Below are positions 25,160-34,181 of a DNA stretch of 64,000 nucleotides, piece by piece. Both the position numbers and the translations under genes were made by a program. The notes beneath the pieces are model-generated. The model was not told where the DNA came from. It did not search any database and worked only from the letters and a program-made list of their open reading frames with translations. The DNA is from Sphingobium_A sp965228065 (GTDB lineage Bacteria > Pseudomonadota > Alphaproteobacteria > Sphingomonadales > Sphingomonadaceae). The first letter of the stretch is position 1. Every line of letters starts with the position of its first letter. The stretch is taken from the NCBI GenBank assembly GCA_965228065.1, contig OZ245788.1:4092001-4156000 (forward strand), written 5' to 3'.

Positions 25160-28100
25160 GCCTCGGCCTCCTGCTTTTTCTCGCCGAACGTCTCGTAAAG
25201 GATCGGCAACAGCACCAGCGTCAGCAGGGTGGAGGTGAAGAGCCCGCCGATGACGACGATCGCCAGCGGCTTCTGGATTTCCGATCCCGGCCCGGTCGCG
25301 AACAGCAGCGGGACCAGGCCGAAACCGGTGATGCTGGCCGTCATCAGCACAGGACGCAGCCGGCGTTCGGCGCCGCGGCGGACCGCTTCGGCCATGGAAA
25401 TGCCCTCCGCACGAAGCTGTCGGAAATAGGAGACCAGGACGAGACCGTTGAGCACCGCGATGCCGAGCAGGGCAATGAAGCCGACCGATGCCGGCACCGA
25501 CAGATATTCGCCCGTCAGCCAGAGCGCGACGATCCCGCCAACCGCGGCGAAGGGGATGTTCGCCAGGATCAGCAGCGATCCACGCAGCGATTTGAGCGTG
25601 ATGTAGAGGACCAGGAAGATCAGCAGCAGCGCGGCCGGGATCACCAGCATCAGTCGCGCCGAGGCGCGTTGCTGGTTCTCGAACTGTCCACCCCAGACCA
25701 GGCGATACCCTGCCGGCAACGGGATTTTCGCGGCGACACGGGCCTTGGCTTCGTCGACATAGCCGACCAGATCGCGGCCCGACACGAAGGCCTGGACCAG
25801 CGCATAGCGCGCGCCGCTTTCGTGATCGAGGCGGATGGGGCCGACGGTGCGCTCGATCTTCGCGAGGTCGCTCACCCGCGCGAGTTCGCCGGACGGTGTC
25901 GTCACCTGCAGGTCGCCGAAGCGTACCGGATCGTTGCGCACCGCATCGTCGCCGCGGATCAGCACCTGGATGCGCTTCTGCCCTTCGGCGACCAGTCCTG
26001 CGGGGAGCCCCTCCAGTTGTGCGCGCAACGTGTCCTGCAGCGTCTCCACCGGCATGCCGGCGCGTCCGGCCGCGGCGCGATCGATGTCGAGCTGGAAATA
26101 ATCGACCGTGTCGTTGGCGACAGTCGTCACCTCGGTCGCGCCGCGCGTCGATTGCAATTCCTGCTGTACGCGCGCGGCAAGGCCCGCCAGGGTCGGCAGG
26201 TCGGGGCCGAAGATCTTTACCGCCAGGTCGCCACGCGCGCCGGTGAGCATTTCGGCGACACGCATCTCGATCGGCTGGGTGAAGGTGGGCTCGATGCCGG
26301 GCATGCCGGCCAGCGCCTTGCGCATCTCCTCCACCACAAAATCGCGATCGCCGCGCCATTCGGATTGCGGTTTCAATGTCACGAACAGGTCGGTTTCGTT
26401 GAGGCCCATGGGGTCGAGGCCGATCTCGTCGGTGCCGGTGCGCGAGATGACGCCGTTCACTTCGGGCACCTTGCCGATCAGTTCGGCCTCGATCAGACCG
26501 TTGAGCGCCAGCGACCTGTCGAGCCCCACAGTCGGCAGGCCCGTCACCTGGATGACGACCGAGCCTTCGTCCATTGTCGGCATGAACGTCTTGCCGACCG
26601 CGCCATAGGCAAGCACGGCCAGCGCCAGTCCGGCGCCGGACAGCGCATAGACCAGCCGCTTGCGTGCGAACGCCCCGGCCAGCAGCGCGGCATAGCGTGG
26701 CGCCAGCTTGCGCATGATCCACGGCTCGCCATGCGCGCCGCTCTTCAACCCATAGGATGCGAGCACCGGCACCAGGGTCAAGGCGAGCAGCAGCGATCCG
26801 GCCAGCGCGAACATGATGGTGAGCGCGACGGGCGCGAACAGCTTGCCCTCCAGTCCCTCCAGCGAGAGCAGGGGCAGGAAGACGAGTGCGATGATAACGA
26901 GGCCGGCCGAAACCGGCACGATCACTTCAGCGGTGGCGCGGAACACGATGTTAAGGCGCGGTGCCGCTTCCTGCTTCGTGCGGCCCAATCGTTCGACGAC
27001 ATTCTCGACCACCACGACCGCGCCGTCGACCAGCATGCCGATCGCTATGGCGAGGCCGCCCAGGCTCATCAGATTTGCCGACAAGCCCATGCCCCGCATG
27101 AACAGGAAGGTGGTGAGCGCAGCCATCGGCAGGGTGGCGGCCACGATCGCCGCCGCGCGCCAGTCGCCCAGGAACAGCATCAGCAATATGACGACGAGGA
27201 TCGTTGCTTCGATCAGTGCCTTCTGCACCGTATTGACGGCGCGTCCGATCAGGTCGGAGCGATCGTAGAAGACCGAGATCTTCGTGCCCTTGGGCAGCCC
27301 GCTTTCCACCTCGGTCAGGCGGACGCGGATACCGTTCACCACCTGCTGCGCATCGGCGCCGCGCAGCGCGATCACCAGGCCCTGCACGGCTTCACCCTTG
27401 CCGTTCGCGGTGACGCCGCCATAGCGGGTGAGCGAGCCGGTACCGATCGTCGCGACATCGCCGACACGCACGATCGCGCCATTGCGGGCGACGACAACCA
27501 TCTGCGCAAGGTCCTGCGCGTCACGGACCGCGCCGACCGCGCGGACGATCAGCGTCTCTTCGCCCGAACCGAGCCGTCCGGCGCCGTCATTGCGATTGCC
27601 GCGCTCGATCGCTGCCTTCAGATCGTCGACCGAAAGGCGTGCGGCGGCGAGCGCGACGGGATCGGGCCGCACTTCATAGCTGCGGACATGGCCGCCCAGC
27701 GCGTTGACATCGGCAACGCCGGGCACGGTGCGCAGCGCCGGACGGATCGTCCAGTCGAGCAGTTCGCGCTTTTCGCTAAGCGACAACGGCCCGTCGATGG
27801 TGAACATGAACATCTCGGACAAGGGCGTCGAGATCGGCGCCATGCCGCCCTCCACCCCGGCGGGGAGATCCGCCATCACGCCGGCCAGCCGCTCGCCGAC
27901 CTGCTGGCGCGCCCAATAGATGTCGGTACCGTCGATGAAGTCGATCGTGATATCCGCGATCGCGTATTTCGCCGTCGATCGCAGCATCGCCTGGTTGGGC
28001 AGGCCCAGCATTTCGAGCTCGATCGGGGTAATGACGCGCGTCTCGACTTCCTCGGGGGTCATGCCCGGCGCCTTCAGGATGATCTTGACCTGCGTCTGCG

Positions 28101-28227
28101 CGATGTTTGGATAGGCATCGACGGGTAGCGTCGCATAGGCCCAGGTGCCGAGCCCCGCGACGACGAGCGCCAGCGCGACCAGCAACAGCCGGTAGGACAG
28201 CGACCAGGCGACCAGTGCGCGCAGCAT
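25156..28227 (-). CDS. Heavy-metal efflux RND permease (CzcA/CusA family)
   Basis: 1023 residues, with the 12-TM RND layout and two large periplasmic loops. HME-type signatures are visible: 'VDAYPNIAQTQVKIILKAPGMTPEEVETRV' (in part) at the N-terminus, 'IAIGMLVDGAVVVVENVVERL' in the fourth transmembrane region, and 'YRLVWGGQFENQQRASARL' before TM8. It pumps divalent or monovalent metal ions (Zn/Co/Cd or Cu/Ag) from periplasm or cytosol with proton antiport. The metal cannot be decided from this reading. Its ATG overlaps the adaptor stop (TGATG). Confidence 0.93.
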   Translation of the reverse strand: MLRALVAWSLSYRLLLVALALVVAGLGTWAYATLPVDAYPNIAQTQVKIILKAPGMTPEEVETRVITPIELEMLGLPNQAMLRSTAKYAIADITIDFIDGTDIYWARQQVGERLAGVMADLPAGVEGGMAPISTPLSEMFMFTIDGPLSLSEKRELLDWTIRPALRTVPGVADVNALGGHVRSYEVRPDPVALAAARLSVDDLKAAIERGNRNDGAGRLGSGEETLIVRAVGAVRDAQDLAQMVVVARNGAIVRVGDVATIGTGSLTRYGGVTANGKGEAVQGLVIALRGADAQQVVNGIRVRLTEVESGLPKGTKISVFYDRSDLIGRAVNTVQKALIEATILVVILLMLFLGDWRAAAIVAATLPMAALTTFLFMRGMGLSANLMSLGGLAIAIGMLVDGAVVVVENVVERLGRTKQEAAPRLNIVFRATAEVIVPVSAGLVIIALVFLPLLSLEGLEGKLFAPVALTIMFALAGSLLLALTLVPVLASYGLKSGAHGEPWIMRKLAPRYAALLAGAFARKRLVYALSGAGLALAVLAYGAVGKTFMPTMDEGSVVIQVTGLPTVGLDRSLALNGLIEAELIGKVPEVNGVISRTGTDEIGLDPMGLNETDLFVTLKPQSEWRGDRDFVVEEMRKALAGMPGIEPTFTQPIEMRVAEMLTGARGDLAVKIFGPDLPTLAGLAARVQQELQSTRGATEVTTVANDTVDYFQLDIDRAAAGRAGMPVETLQDTLRAQLEGLPAGLVAEGQKRIQVLIRGDDAVRNDPVRFGDLQVTTPSGELARVSDLAKIERTVGPIRLDHESGARYALVQAFVSGRDLVGYVDEAKARVAAKIPLPAGYRLVWGGQFENQQRASARLMLVIPAALLLIFLVLYITLKSLRGSLLILANIPFAAVGGIVALWLTGEYLSVPASVGFIALLGIAVLNGLVLVSYFRQLRAEGISMAEAVRRGAERRLRPVLMTASITGFGLVPLLFATGPGSEIQKPLAIVVIGGLFTSTLLTLVLLPILYETFGEKKQEAEA

Positions 28228-29330
28228 CAGTGCTGCCCGGCCAGGGTTTTCAGTTCGCTGGTGCCGCTGGCCGCGACCTGTTCGCCGACGCCGAGGCCCT
28301 TGAGCACGACGATGGTGTCGCCGGACCGTTCTCCGGCCTCTACAGTGCGGGCGGTGACGCCTTTGCCGGTGCGCACGAACACCGTCGATTTTCCGTCGAT
28401 CTCGATCACCGCGCCGGCGGGCACCATCACCGCGCCCGATGTTGCGGGGCCGAGCAGTGTCGCGCTGGTCGAGCGCCCGGAGACGATGCCCGGCGCGGCC
28501 GGGATCGCGGCGCGCAATGTCGCCGAACGCGTCTGCGGGTCGACGACCGCGCCGACGCTGGTCACCGTTCCGCGCACGCCGTCGCCCAGTTGCACGATCA
28601 TGCCGGGACGAACCTGACCCACCAGGCGCTCGGGCAATTGCGCGGTCAGTTCGTAGCGGCTGGCGGCGTCGATCACATAGGCGGCGGTCGCGCCGTCGAC
28701 CGGGCTGCCGGTATGGATCGCGGCGCTCGTCACCCGGCCCGCAATCGGTGCGGTCAGCGTATAGGTGCCGCTGGCGGGCGAGCCGTTGACCATCGAAACG
28801 ATGCGTCGCTGCTCGCCGAGCTCGGCCTGCGCCTCGCGCAATGCCGCGCGCGCCTCGTCGGCACGCGATCCGGCAATGACGCCCTCGCGCGCAAGCTGGC
28901 CCAGTCGGCCGTCATTGGCGCGCGCCACCGCGACACGCGCCGATGCCTGTTCGATTCCGGCACCCAGGGTCAGCATCTCGCGCGCTGCGACAACAGCGAG
29001 TGGCTGGCCGGCGCGGACACTGTCGCCCTCGACGACCAAAGTTCGCGTGACGACGCCGGGAATGATCGCGGCGACGGCGACACGCGCATTGGGCGGCGGT
29101 GCGACGGTGACGGGCACGGTCGCGATCGGGATTTCGTTCGCGGTCTCGGCCGCGGCGAAGCGCACGCCGATCCGCGCCATCTGCTCGGGCGACAGGTCGA
29201 TCGCACCGGGGGTGGCCGGGGCGGCGCTGTTTGCCGTTTCGTTCGCCGCTTCTTCCGCCGGGTTCGCCGAACAGGCGGCAAGCAACGGACACAGCAGCGC
29301 GATCAGGCCAAGGGGACGAAATTGATACAT
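28227..29330 (-). CDS. RND periplasmic adaptor (CzcB/CusB family), lipoprotein
   Basis: 367 residues with a lipoprotein signal: hydrophobic 'LGLIALLCPLLAAC' and Cys at residue 20. Barrel-sandwich and alpha-hairpin regions ('PNARVAVAAIIPGVVTRTLVVEGDSVRAGQPL', 'SARVAVARANDGRLGQLA', each in part) are typical of membrane fusion proteins. It links pump and TolC-like channel. It is the first gene of the four-gene operon and lies 83 bp from the divergent two-component system, which probably controls it. Confidence 0.9.
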   Translation of the reverse strand: MYQFRPLGLIALLCPLLAACSANPAEEAANETANSAAPATPGAIDLSPEQMARIGVRFAAAETANEIPIATVPVTVAPPPNARVAVAAIIPGVVTRTLVVEGDSVRAGQPLAVVAAREMLTLGAGIEQASARVAVARANDGRLGQLAREGVIAGSRADEARAALREAQAELGEQRRIVSMVNGSPASGTYTLTAPIAGRVTSAAIHTGSPVDGATAAYVIDAASRYELTAQLPERLVGQVRPGMIVQLGDGVRGTVTSVGAVVDPQTRSATLRAAIPAAPGIVSGRSTSATLLGPATSGAVMVPAGAVIEIDGKSTVFVRTGKGVTARTVEAGERSGDTIVVLKGLGVGEQVAASGTSELKTLAGQH

Positions 29331-29413
29331 GGTGGCGTGGTCCCCCTGGGAGCGCTTCGATGCGTTTGCGCTCCCTACTTGTCGAACCTGTCAGAATCCT
29401 GTCAGGTAAGGCG

Positions 29414-30067
29414 ATGCGGATCTTGCTGGTCGAAGATGGGGTGGAACTGGCCCGGCGGATGGTCGCGAACCTGACGCGCCATGGCATGACCTGCGAATGG
29501 CTGACCACCGCGGAGGATGCCGAAGGGTTCGCCAGCGATGGGTTCGCGGCGCTGATCGTCGATATCGGCCTGCCCGGCATGTCGGGCATCGAGCTTGTCC
29601 GCCGGTTGCGTGCGCGGGCGATTGCGACACCGATCCTGATCCTGACCGCGCGGGGCAGCTGGCAGGAGAAGGTGGAGGGGCTGAATGCCGGGGCCGACGA
29701 TTTCATCGTCAAGCCGGTGCGCGTCGAGGAACTCGTCGCTCGGCTTCACGCGCTCGCGCGCCGGGCTACGGGGCATAGCGGCACGCGGCTGGTCGCGGGG
29801 CCGCTCGCGCTCGATCCGGCAAGCGGGGAGGCATGGCTGGACGATGCGCTGCTGGCGCTGACCGCCAGCGAATTTCGGCTGCTGCAGCTGCTGCTCTACA
29901 ATGCGGGGCGGACGCTGTCCCGGCAGGTCATCATCGACGGCCTTTACCGTATCGACACCGAACGCGACGCGAATGCAATCGAAGTCTTGGTCGGTCGTCT
30001 GCGGCGCAAGATCGGACGTGACCGGATCGCGACGGTGCGCGGCCTGGGATATCGGCTGTCGGCATGA
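29414..30067 (+). CDS. OmpR-family response regulator
   Basis: 217 residues from the ATG at 29414. Receiver domain: 'MRILLVEDGVELARRM', phospho-acceptor D in 'ALIVDIGLPGMSGIELVRRL', K in 'DDFIVKPVRVEEL'. C-terminal winged helix: 'LLQLLLYNAGRTLSRQVIIDGLY' and 'VEVLVGRLRRKIG.. IATVRGLGYRLSA' in outline. Residues match the QseB/PmrA/CzcR group. It is divergent from the metal efflux operon and overlaps the kinase gene by four bases, so a metal-responsive role is inferred. Confidence 0.92.
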   Translation: MRILLVEDGVELARRMVANLTRHGMTCEWLTTAEDAEGFASDGFAALIVDIGLPGMSGIELVRRLRARAIATPILILTARGSWQEKVEGLNAGADDFIVKPVRVEELVARLHALARRATGHSGTRLVAGPLALDPASGEAWLDDALLALTASEFRLLQLLLYNAGRTLSRQVIIDGLYRIDTERDANAIEVLVGRLRRKIGRDRIATVRGLGYRLSA

Positions 30068-31394
30068 GGTCGGCCCTGCGCAACAGCCTGCGGTTTCGCC
30101 TGATCGTGGGATCGGCGCTGCTGGTGACGATCGCGATCGTGATCGCGGGGTTCTTTATCGCCCATCTCTACCAGGCGCACACGGCCGACCGGTTCAAGAA
30201 CGAGCTGGACCATCATCTGGAAGAACTGGTCGCCATGATCGTCGTCGACGCCGATGGCCGTCCCCAGGTACGGCAGCCGCTGTCCGACCCGCTGTTCCAC
30301 TTTGAGGGGTCTGGCCTGTACTGGCAGATAGACCAGGCAGGGCGCGCGCCGCTCCGCTCGAAATCGCTCGGTTCCAACATGTTGCTCGCGCGACCGAACG
30401 ACGCCGAATGGGCTGAATCGATGGCGGGATATGAGCGTGTGTTGCAGCGCAGCCAGGTGCTGCACGATCGCGGCAAGCCGCCGATGATCGTCACGATCGC
30501 CTCCGCCCAACGGCTGCTCGAGGCGCAGGTCGATCAGTTCCATCCGGATCTGGCCTGGTCGATGGCGATCCTGGCGCTGCTGATGATCGGCGGGGCTGCC
30601 GCGCTGGTCCGTTTCGGGCTGAAGCCGGTTCACCGGTTGGGCGAGCAGGTCGATCAGTTGCGGCGCGGCGAAATCGGGCGGCTCGACCAGCAAGTGCCGA
30701 CCGAAGTGGAGCCCTTCGTCGTCAGGCTCAACCAGTTGCTCGACGGCCAGGCGCAGCTCATCGTGCGGGCGCGCACCGAATCCGGCAATCTTGCCCATCA
30801 TCTGCGCACGCCATTGGCGCTGATCGCCGACGAGGCCGAACAACTCCGCCTGACCGGCCAGGACGCGTCGGCGGATTTCCTGCTGGCGCATTGCGACGCG
30901 ATGCGGCGTCATATCGACTATCATCTGACGCGCGCTGCGGCGGCGGGGACGCGCGGCGCCGGGACGATGACCGAGGTCGCGCCGCTGGTCGGCCAGATCG
31001 TCGCGGCGATGGAACGGCTGCATGTCGGCCGGGAGATCGAGATCCGGACCGCGATCGCGCCCGGCATGATGCTCGCCTGCGACAGCGGCGACCTGGCCGA
31101 GATCCTGTCCAACCTGATCGACAATGGCTGCAAATGGGCGCGCAGCCGCGTGATGATCGCGGGGGAGGGCGCGCAGATCTCGATATCGACGATGGCCCCG
31201 GCATACCCGTGGAGCGGCGCGCCGATGCGATCGCGGTGGGCGTGCGCCTTGACCCCGCTACTCCAGGGGCGGGACTGGGGCTCGCCGCGACGCGGGACCT
31301 GCTTCATTTCTACGATGCGACTTTGCGGCTGGACGAAGCGCCGGGCGGAGGGTTGTGCGCGGTGATCGTCTTCAGGGGGGCGGTGCGGACGTGA
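30064..31394 (+). CDS. Sensor histidine kinase, frameshifted in the ATPase domain
   Basis: N-terminal transmembrane helix (about 12-32), periplasmic domain, second helix about 160-180 ('WSMAILALLMIGGAAALVRFGL'), HAMP-like linker, and the phospho-acceptor His in 'NLAHHLRTPLALIADEAEQL'. The N box 'EILSNLIDNGCKWA' is intact. Immediately afterwards the frame changes: in the starting frame translation ends at 31365 with nonsense sequence, whereas the next frame from about 31165 encodes the missing 'DLDIDDGPGIPVERR' and 'GAGLGLAATRDLLHFY' (G1/G2 boxes) to the stop at 31394. Adding one G to the GGGGG run at 31161-31165 restores a complete 443-residue kinase. It may be a sequencing error, a true mutation or slippage. 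Confidence 0.85.
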
Positions 31395-31545
31395 TTGTTT
31401 CCGCCCGGCGTGTTCAGAAGCCCGATTTCCCTATGCGTTGCGCGTTGTGCATCAGCATTTGTCACTCACCAGCAAAGAACCAGCAATGAGGGGATTCTAT
31501 CCGCGTCTGCATGAACCGGCACCATGGCCGGACATCCAGCAGGAT

Positions 31546-31965
31546 ATGAACATTATGATCATGACCCTTATCGCCCTGACGGCCGTGGCCGCGACGCACA
31601 CCGTTCGGCTCGATCATGCAGGCGCGGCGATGGAGGCGCAGTATAGCGCGCGCACTGACCTTCAAACGCGCACGATTGGCACGCATACGCCCAATCGCAT
31701 GGATAATCGCCGCTGCCGCTGGACGGCCACCGTCATTGTCGACCGCCGCCTGGCCAATGGTTCCGCGCTGGCACGCACGGTTTCTCGCGATCAGCAATTT
31801 TCGGGCAATGAGGCTGGCCCCTGCACCCAGGCAACGGCATCGATCGAACGGCAAATGGCTGCCCGTGCCGATACGATCCGCGCGCATCTGCTCGCGGCGG
31901 CGGAAAGCGATCGGGCGCCGCTGCTCGCCGAACTGGCTGCAATCAAGACGATGGCGACGAACTAA
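31546..31965 (+). CDS. Hypothetical secreted protein (139 aa)
   Basis: The ATG at 31546 has a CAGCAGGA site before it and opens with a short hydrophobic stretch 'MIMTLIALTAVAATHT' that may be a weak signal peptide. The rest is polar: 'RRCRWTATVIVDRRLANGS' and 'HLLAAAESDRAPLLAELAAIKT' (in part), with three Cys that could form a disulphide. I do not recognise the family. It ends two bases before the next gene, a TorF-like porin, so they are likely one transcript; an accessory or envelope role is plausible. Confidence 0.6.
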   Translation: MNIMIMTLIALTAVAATHTVRLDHAGAAMEAQYSARTDLQTRTIGTHTPNRMDNRRCRWTATVIVDRRLANGSALARTVSRDQQFSGNEAGPCTQATASIERQMAARADTIRAHLLAAAESDRAPLLAELAAIKTMATN

Positions 31966-31967
31966 AG

Positions 31968-32684
31968 ATGCGGGCAGCGGCGATCCTGGCAGGCATCGCG
32001 TGGGTGAGTGCCGCTGCCCCGGCATTCGCGCAGATGCAGGACGGACCGTCGCTGACGCTGGAAGCGGCGAGTGACGAGCGCCGACGCGGATTGAGCTGGA
32101 GCGATGGCGCACCGGTCGTGCGGGCAAGTGTATCGACACCCGTGACCAGCGAGCTTTCGCTCGACGCCACAGCCGTCACCTTATGGGGCAGCAACCGCCA
32201 TGGCGGCGCGGATGCGGTCGTCGACGTCCGGGCCAGCTATGCCCGCCAGCTCGGCGGATGGCGGTTGTCGGCCGAGGCGACCTATCATCTGTTCCCCGGC
32301 GCTTCGAACCAGGGCTATACCGAACTGGGTGCGGCCGCGGGATTTCAGCTGGGCCCCGCGAGCATCGACCTGTTTACCCGTTATGCGCCCGATCAGGGCG
32401 CGATCGGCGGGGACAATCTCTATATCGCGACGGCATTGGCGGTCGGTATTCCGGGTACGCCGTTGACCGTCTCGGGCCATGTCGGCCGCTCGTCGGGCGA
32501 TGCGGACGATCCGCTTCGCGCGGCAAGGCTGCGTCCGGACGGGCGATATTGGGATCATGGGGTGGCGGTCGAGTATCGCAAGGACCGCTGGTCGGCCGGG
32601 CTGCGCTATAATGACAGCACGATAGGTAAGAGTTTCGCCCATGCCGGGGCGACGCTGATTGGCAGTGTCGGGGTGACCTTCTAG
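31968..32684 (+). CDS. TorF-family putative porin (Gcw_chp type)
   Basis: 238 residues. Signal peptide about 1-21 ('AAAILAGIAWVSAAAPAFAQ'). The mature part matches the Gcw_chp/TorF family: 'SLTLEAASDERRRGLSWSDGAPVVRASVS', 'DVRASYARQLGGWRLSAEATYHLFPGASNQGYTEL' and 'YWDHGVAVEYRKDRWSAGLRYNDS' (in part), with alternating beta strands of a small barrel ending VGVTF. Outer-membrane location; substrate unknown. The gene follows a small secreted protein with a 2-base gap. Confidence 0.85.
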   Translation: MRAAAILAGIAWVSAAAPAFAQMQDGPSLTLEAASDERRRGLSWSDGAPVVRASVSTPVTSELSLDATAVTLWGSNRHGGADAVVDVRASYARQLGGWRLSAEATYHLFPGASNQGYTELGAAAGFQLGPASIDLFTRYAPDQGAIGGDNLYIATALAVGIPGTPLTVSGHVGRSSGDADDPLRAARLRPDGRYWDHGVAVEYRKDRWSAGLRYNDSTIGKSFAHAGATLIGSVGVTF

Positions 32685-32685
32685 A

Positions 32686-32729
32686 GCGATTTCGAGGCAG
32701 ATGGAATCATCTGCCGGCTCGGAAATTGC
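32686..32729 (+). repeat. Stable hairpin directly after the TorF-like gene
   Basis: The perfect stem GGCAGATG (32696-32703) with CATCTGCC (32708-32715) around a GAAT loop is extended by an outer pairing GCGATTT/AAATTGC. It starts two bases past the porin stop. Sequences of this pattern recur in sphingomonad genomes; it could be a repetitive element used as a transcript 3' end. No U-tract follows. Confidence 0.55.
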
Positions 32730-32772
32730 GGTAAACAAAGGGGAATTTAGGTCGTATCGGCGTCCGGCCGGT

Positions 32773-33015
32773 CTACGGTTTCCGGGAGTCCGGCGAAGAT
32801 CGGTCGTCGGATCGGATCCGGCCGGCATCTGCCGGGCTCGGATTGCGCCGATCGGCCGCACTGCCTTGGCGATTGTCCAGGCTGCGTCGGTCCACGCCGA
32901 AGCCCTTGCTGTTTTCGTAGCCCCGCGGCGCTCGCAGGAAGAGGCCGGCGAGCCAGGCCGCAGCAAGGACGAAGCCGATTATGGCGACGCCAGCGAAGAT
33001 ATCCAATGCCGACAT
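32773..33015 (-). CDS. Possible small single-pass membrane protein (80 aa)
   Basis: An N-terminal transmembrane helix 'IFAGVAIIGFVLAAAWLAGLFL' (about residues 6-27, in part) is followed by a basic, low-complexity tail. Hydrophobic helix followed by a positively charged cytosolic tail is a sensible protein. No good ribosome binding site is visible and no family is recognised, so this is a moderate call. The opposite strand here also has an ORF but with no hydrophobic or domain features. Confidence 0.4.
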   Translation of the reverse strand: MSALDIFAGVAIIGFVLAAAWLAGLFLRAPRGYENSKGFGVDRRSLDNRQGSAADRRNPSPADAGRIRSDDRSSPDSRKP

Positions 33016-33196
33016 GTCATCTACGTCCGTTTCGCGCCCGCGCAGGCGCTGCCAAAACCAAGCCTAAGCCCGATTCGGTCTATCATTTGTTAATATTGAG
33101 GAATTTTGCCGAAGGTGCCGATCCAGGCAGCCCGCTGCCGGCCGTGACGGACCTGCACGACGCGCAGGCTGATCGTCACGTTCGTTTCTGCCAATG

Positions 33197-33233
33197 CGCG
33201 CGACGGCAATCGCCATGACGATGCCGTCGCGCG
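33197..33233 (-). terminator. Strong inverted repeat after the PfpI-like gene
   Basis: A perfect 12-bp inverted repeat (CGCGCGACGGCA at 33197-33208, complement 33222-33233), extended inward by three more pairs past a one-base bulge, lies 11 bases past the minus-strand stop of the PfpI-like gene. Placement suits a terminator, although no U-tract follows. Confidence 0.5.
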
Positions 33234-33243
33234 GCGTTGCGGA

Positions 33244-33948
33244 TCAGGCCGCCGTTTGCTCTTTCCTCTCCAGATGCGCCAGGATCGCTACCGCCAGCGG
33301 ATCGGCGGATGCCGGGTTCTGGCCGGTGAACAGCGGCGCGTCGACGACGACATGCGCGGTCAGCGGCGCGGCTGCGCTATAGATGCCGCGCAGCTTGCGG
33401 AGCATCTCCTCGGGCAGGACGGGCACGATACGGTCGAGCCCCATCATGACATCCTCGGCATTGCTGATCGAGGTGACCTGACGGTTCTTGACCAGCGGCT
33501 CGCCATTGACGTCGACTGCCTGGACCAGCCCGATCACGCCGTGACAGACGCCGGCGATCACCTTGTCTGCGGCGAAATACCCCTCGACGATTGCCTTGAG
33601 CGATGGGTTGCCGGGAAAATCCCAAGTGGTCGCCGCCCCGCCGACCATGAAGACGCCCGCATAATCCTGCGGATCGATCCGATCGAGCGGCACAGTATCG
33701 GCCATTGCGGCGCTGGCGGCGGTATCGTCGACGAATCGGCGCCCCGCCTCACTGATCCAGTTATCCTCGGCGCTCATCGGATCGACCGGTGCCGCGCCAC
33801 CCTTGGGCGAGGCGATGGTGATCGCGTAGCCCGCATCGACGAAACGCCAATAGGGGGCGGCCAGCTCTTCCAGCCAGCTACCCGTCTTGTTGCCGGTGCT
33901 GCCCAGCTCGCCATGCGAGGTGACGACGAAAAGGAAATTCTTGCTCAT
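33244..33948 (-). CDS. DJ-1/PfpI-family glutamine amidotransferase-like protein
   Basis: 234 residues. Class I GATase-like fold with the nucleophile Cys in 'VIAGVCHGVIGLV' (nucleophile elbow), plus 'ASPKGGAAPVDPMSAEDNW', close to the Hsp31/ThiJ subgroup. Such proteins act as glyoxalases (glyoxalase III), deglycases or stress chaperones; the subgroup here matches the YhbO/Hsp31-like 'type 1 glutamine amidotransferase domain' proteins. Monocistronic, cytosolic. Confidence 0.9.
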   Translation of the reverse strand: MSKNFLFVVTSHGELGSTGNKTGSWLEELAAPYWRFVDAGYAITIASPKGGAAPVDPMSAEDNWISEAGRRFVDDTAASAAMADTVPLDRIDPQDYAGVFMVGGAATTWDFPGNPSLKAIVEGYFAADKVIAGVCHGVIGLVQAVDVNGEPLVKNRQVTSISNAEDVMMGLDRIVPVLPEEMLRKLRGIYSAAAPLTAHVVVDAPLFTGQNPASADPLAVAILAHLERKEQTAA

Positions 33949-34181
33949 CCAATGGGGCTCCCGTCCCGGTTATTCGGTCACCCGCTTGTTCCACATGGCG
34001 GGGCCGTCACCCACTCGTCCGATCGGTCCAGGCCGCCCGTCCTTTCGGACAGGCGCGCTTTTTCGGGGGCAGGGGTGGGGGCGGTGTCGCGGGGCACCCG
34101 TCCTAACGGGCGGGTAGGCATGACGGCCGCGCTTCGACAGTTTCGCTGCAACACTCAAGTTGCATTCGAAGGAGGCGCGCC

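Noticed and set aside
32701..33093. 130-codon forward frame over the small membrane-protein gene
   Set aside because: It starts inside a hairpin repeat, lacks a ribosome binding site and has basic low-complexity composition; the reverse-strand frame with a membrane helix is the better candidate.
34020..34110. Hairpin-like CCCGTCC/GGACAGG and ACCCGT/ACGGGC sequences upstream of the Rieske gene
   Set aside because: Short stems with interruptions in a GC-rich region; no consistent terminator or riboswitch pattern.
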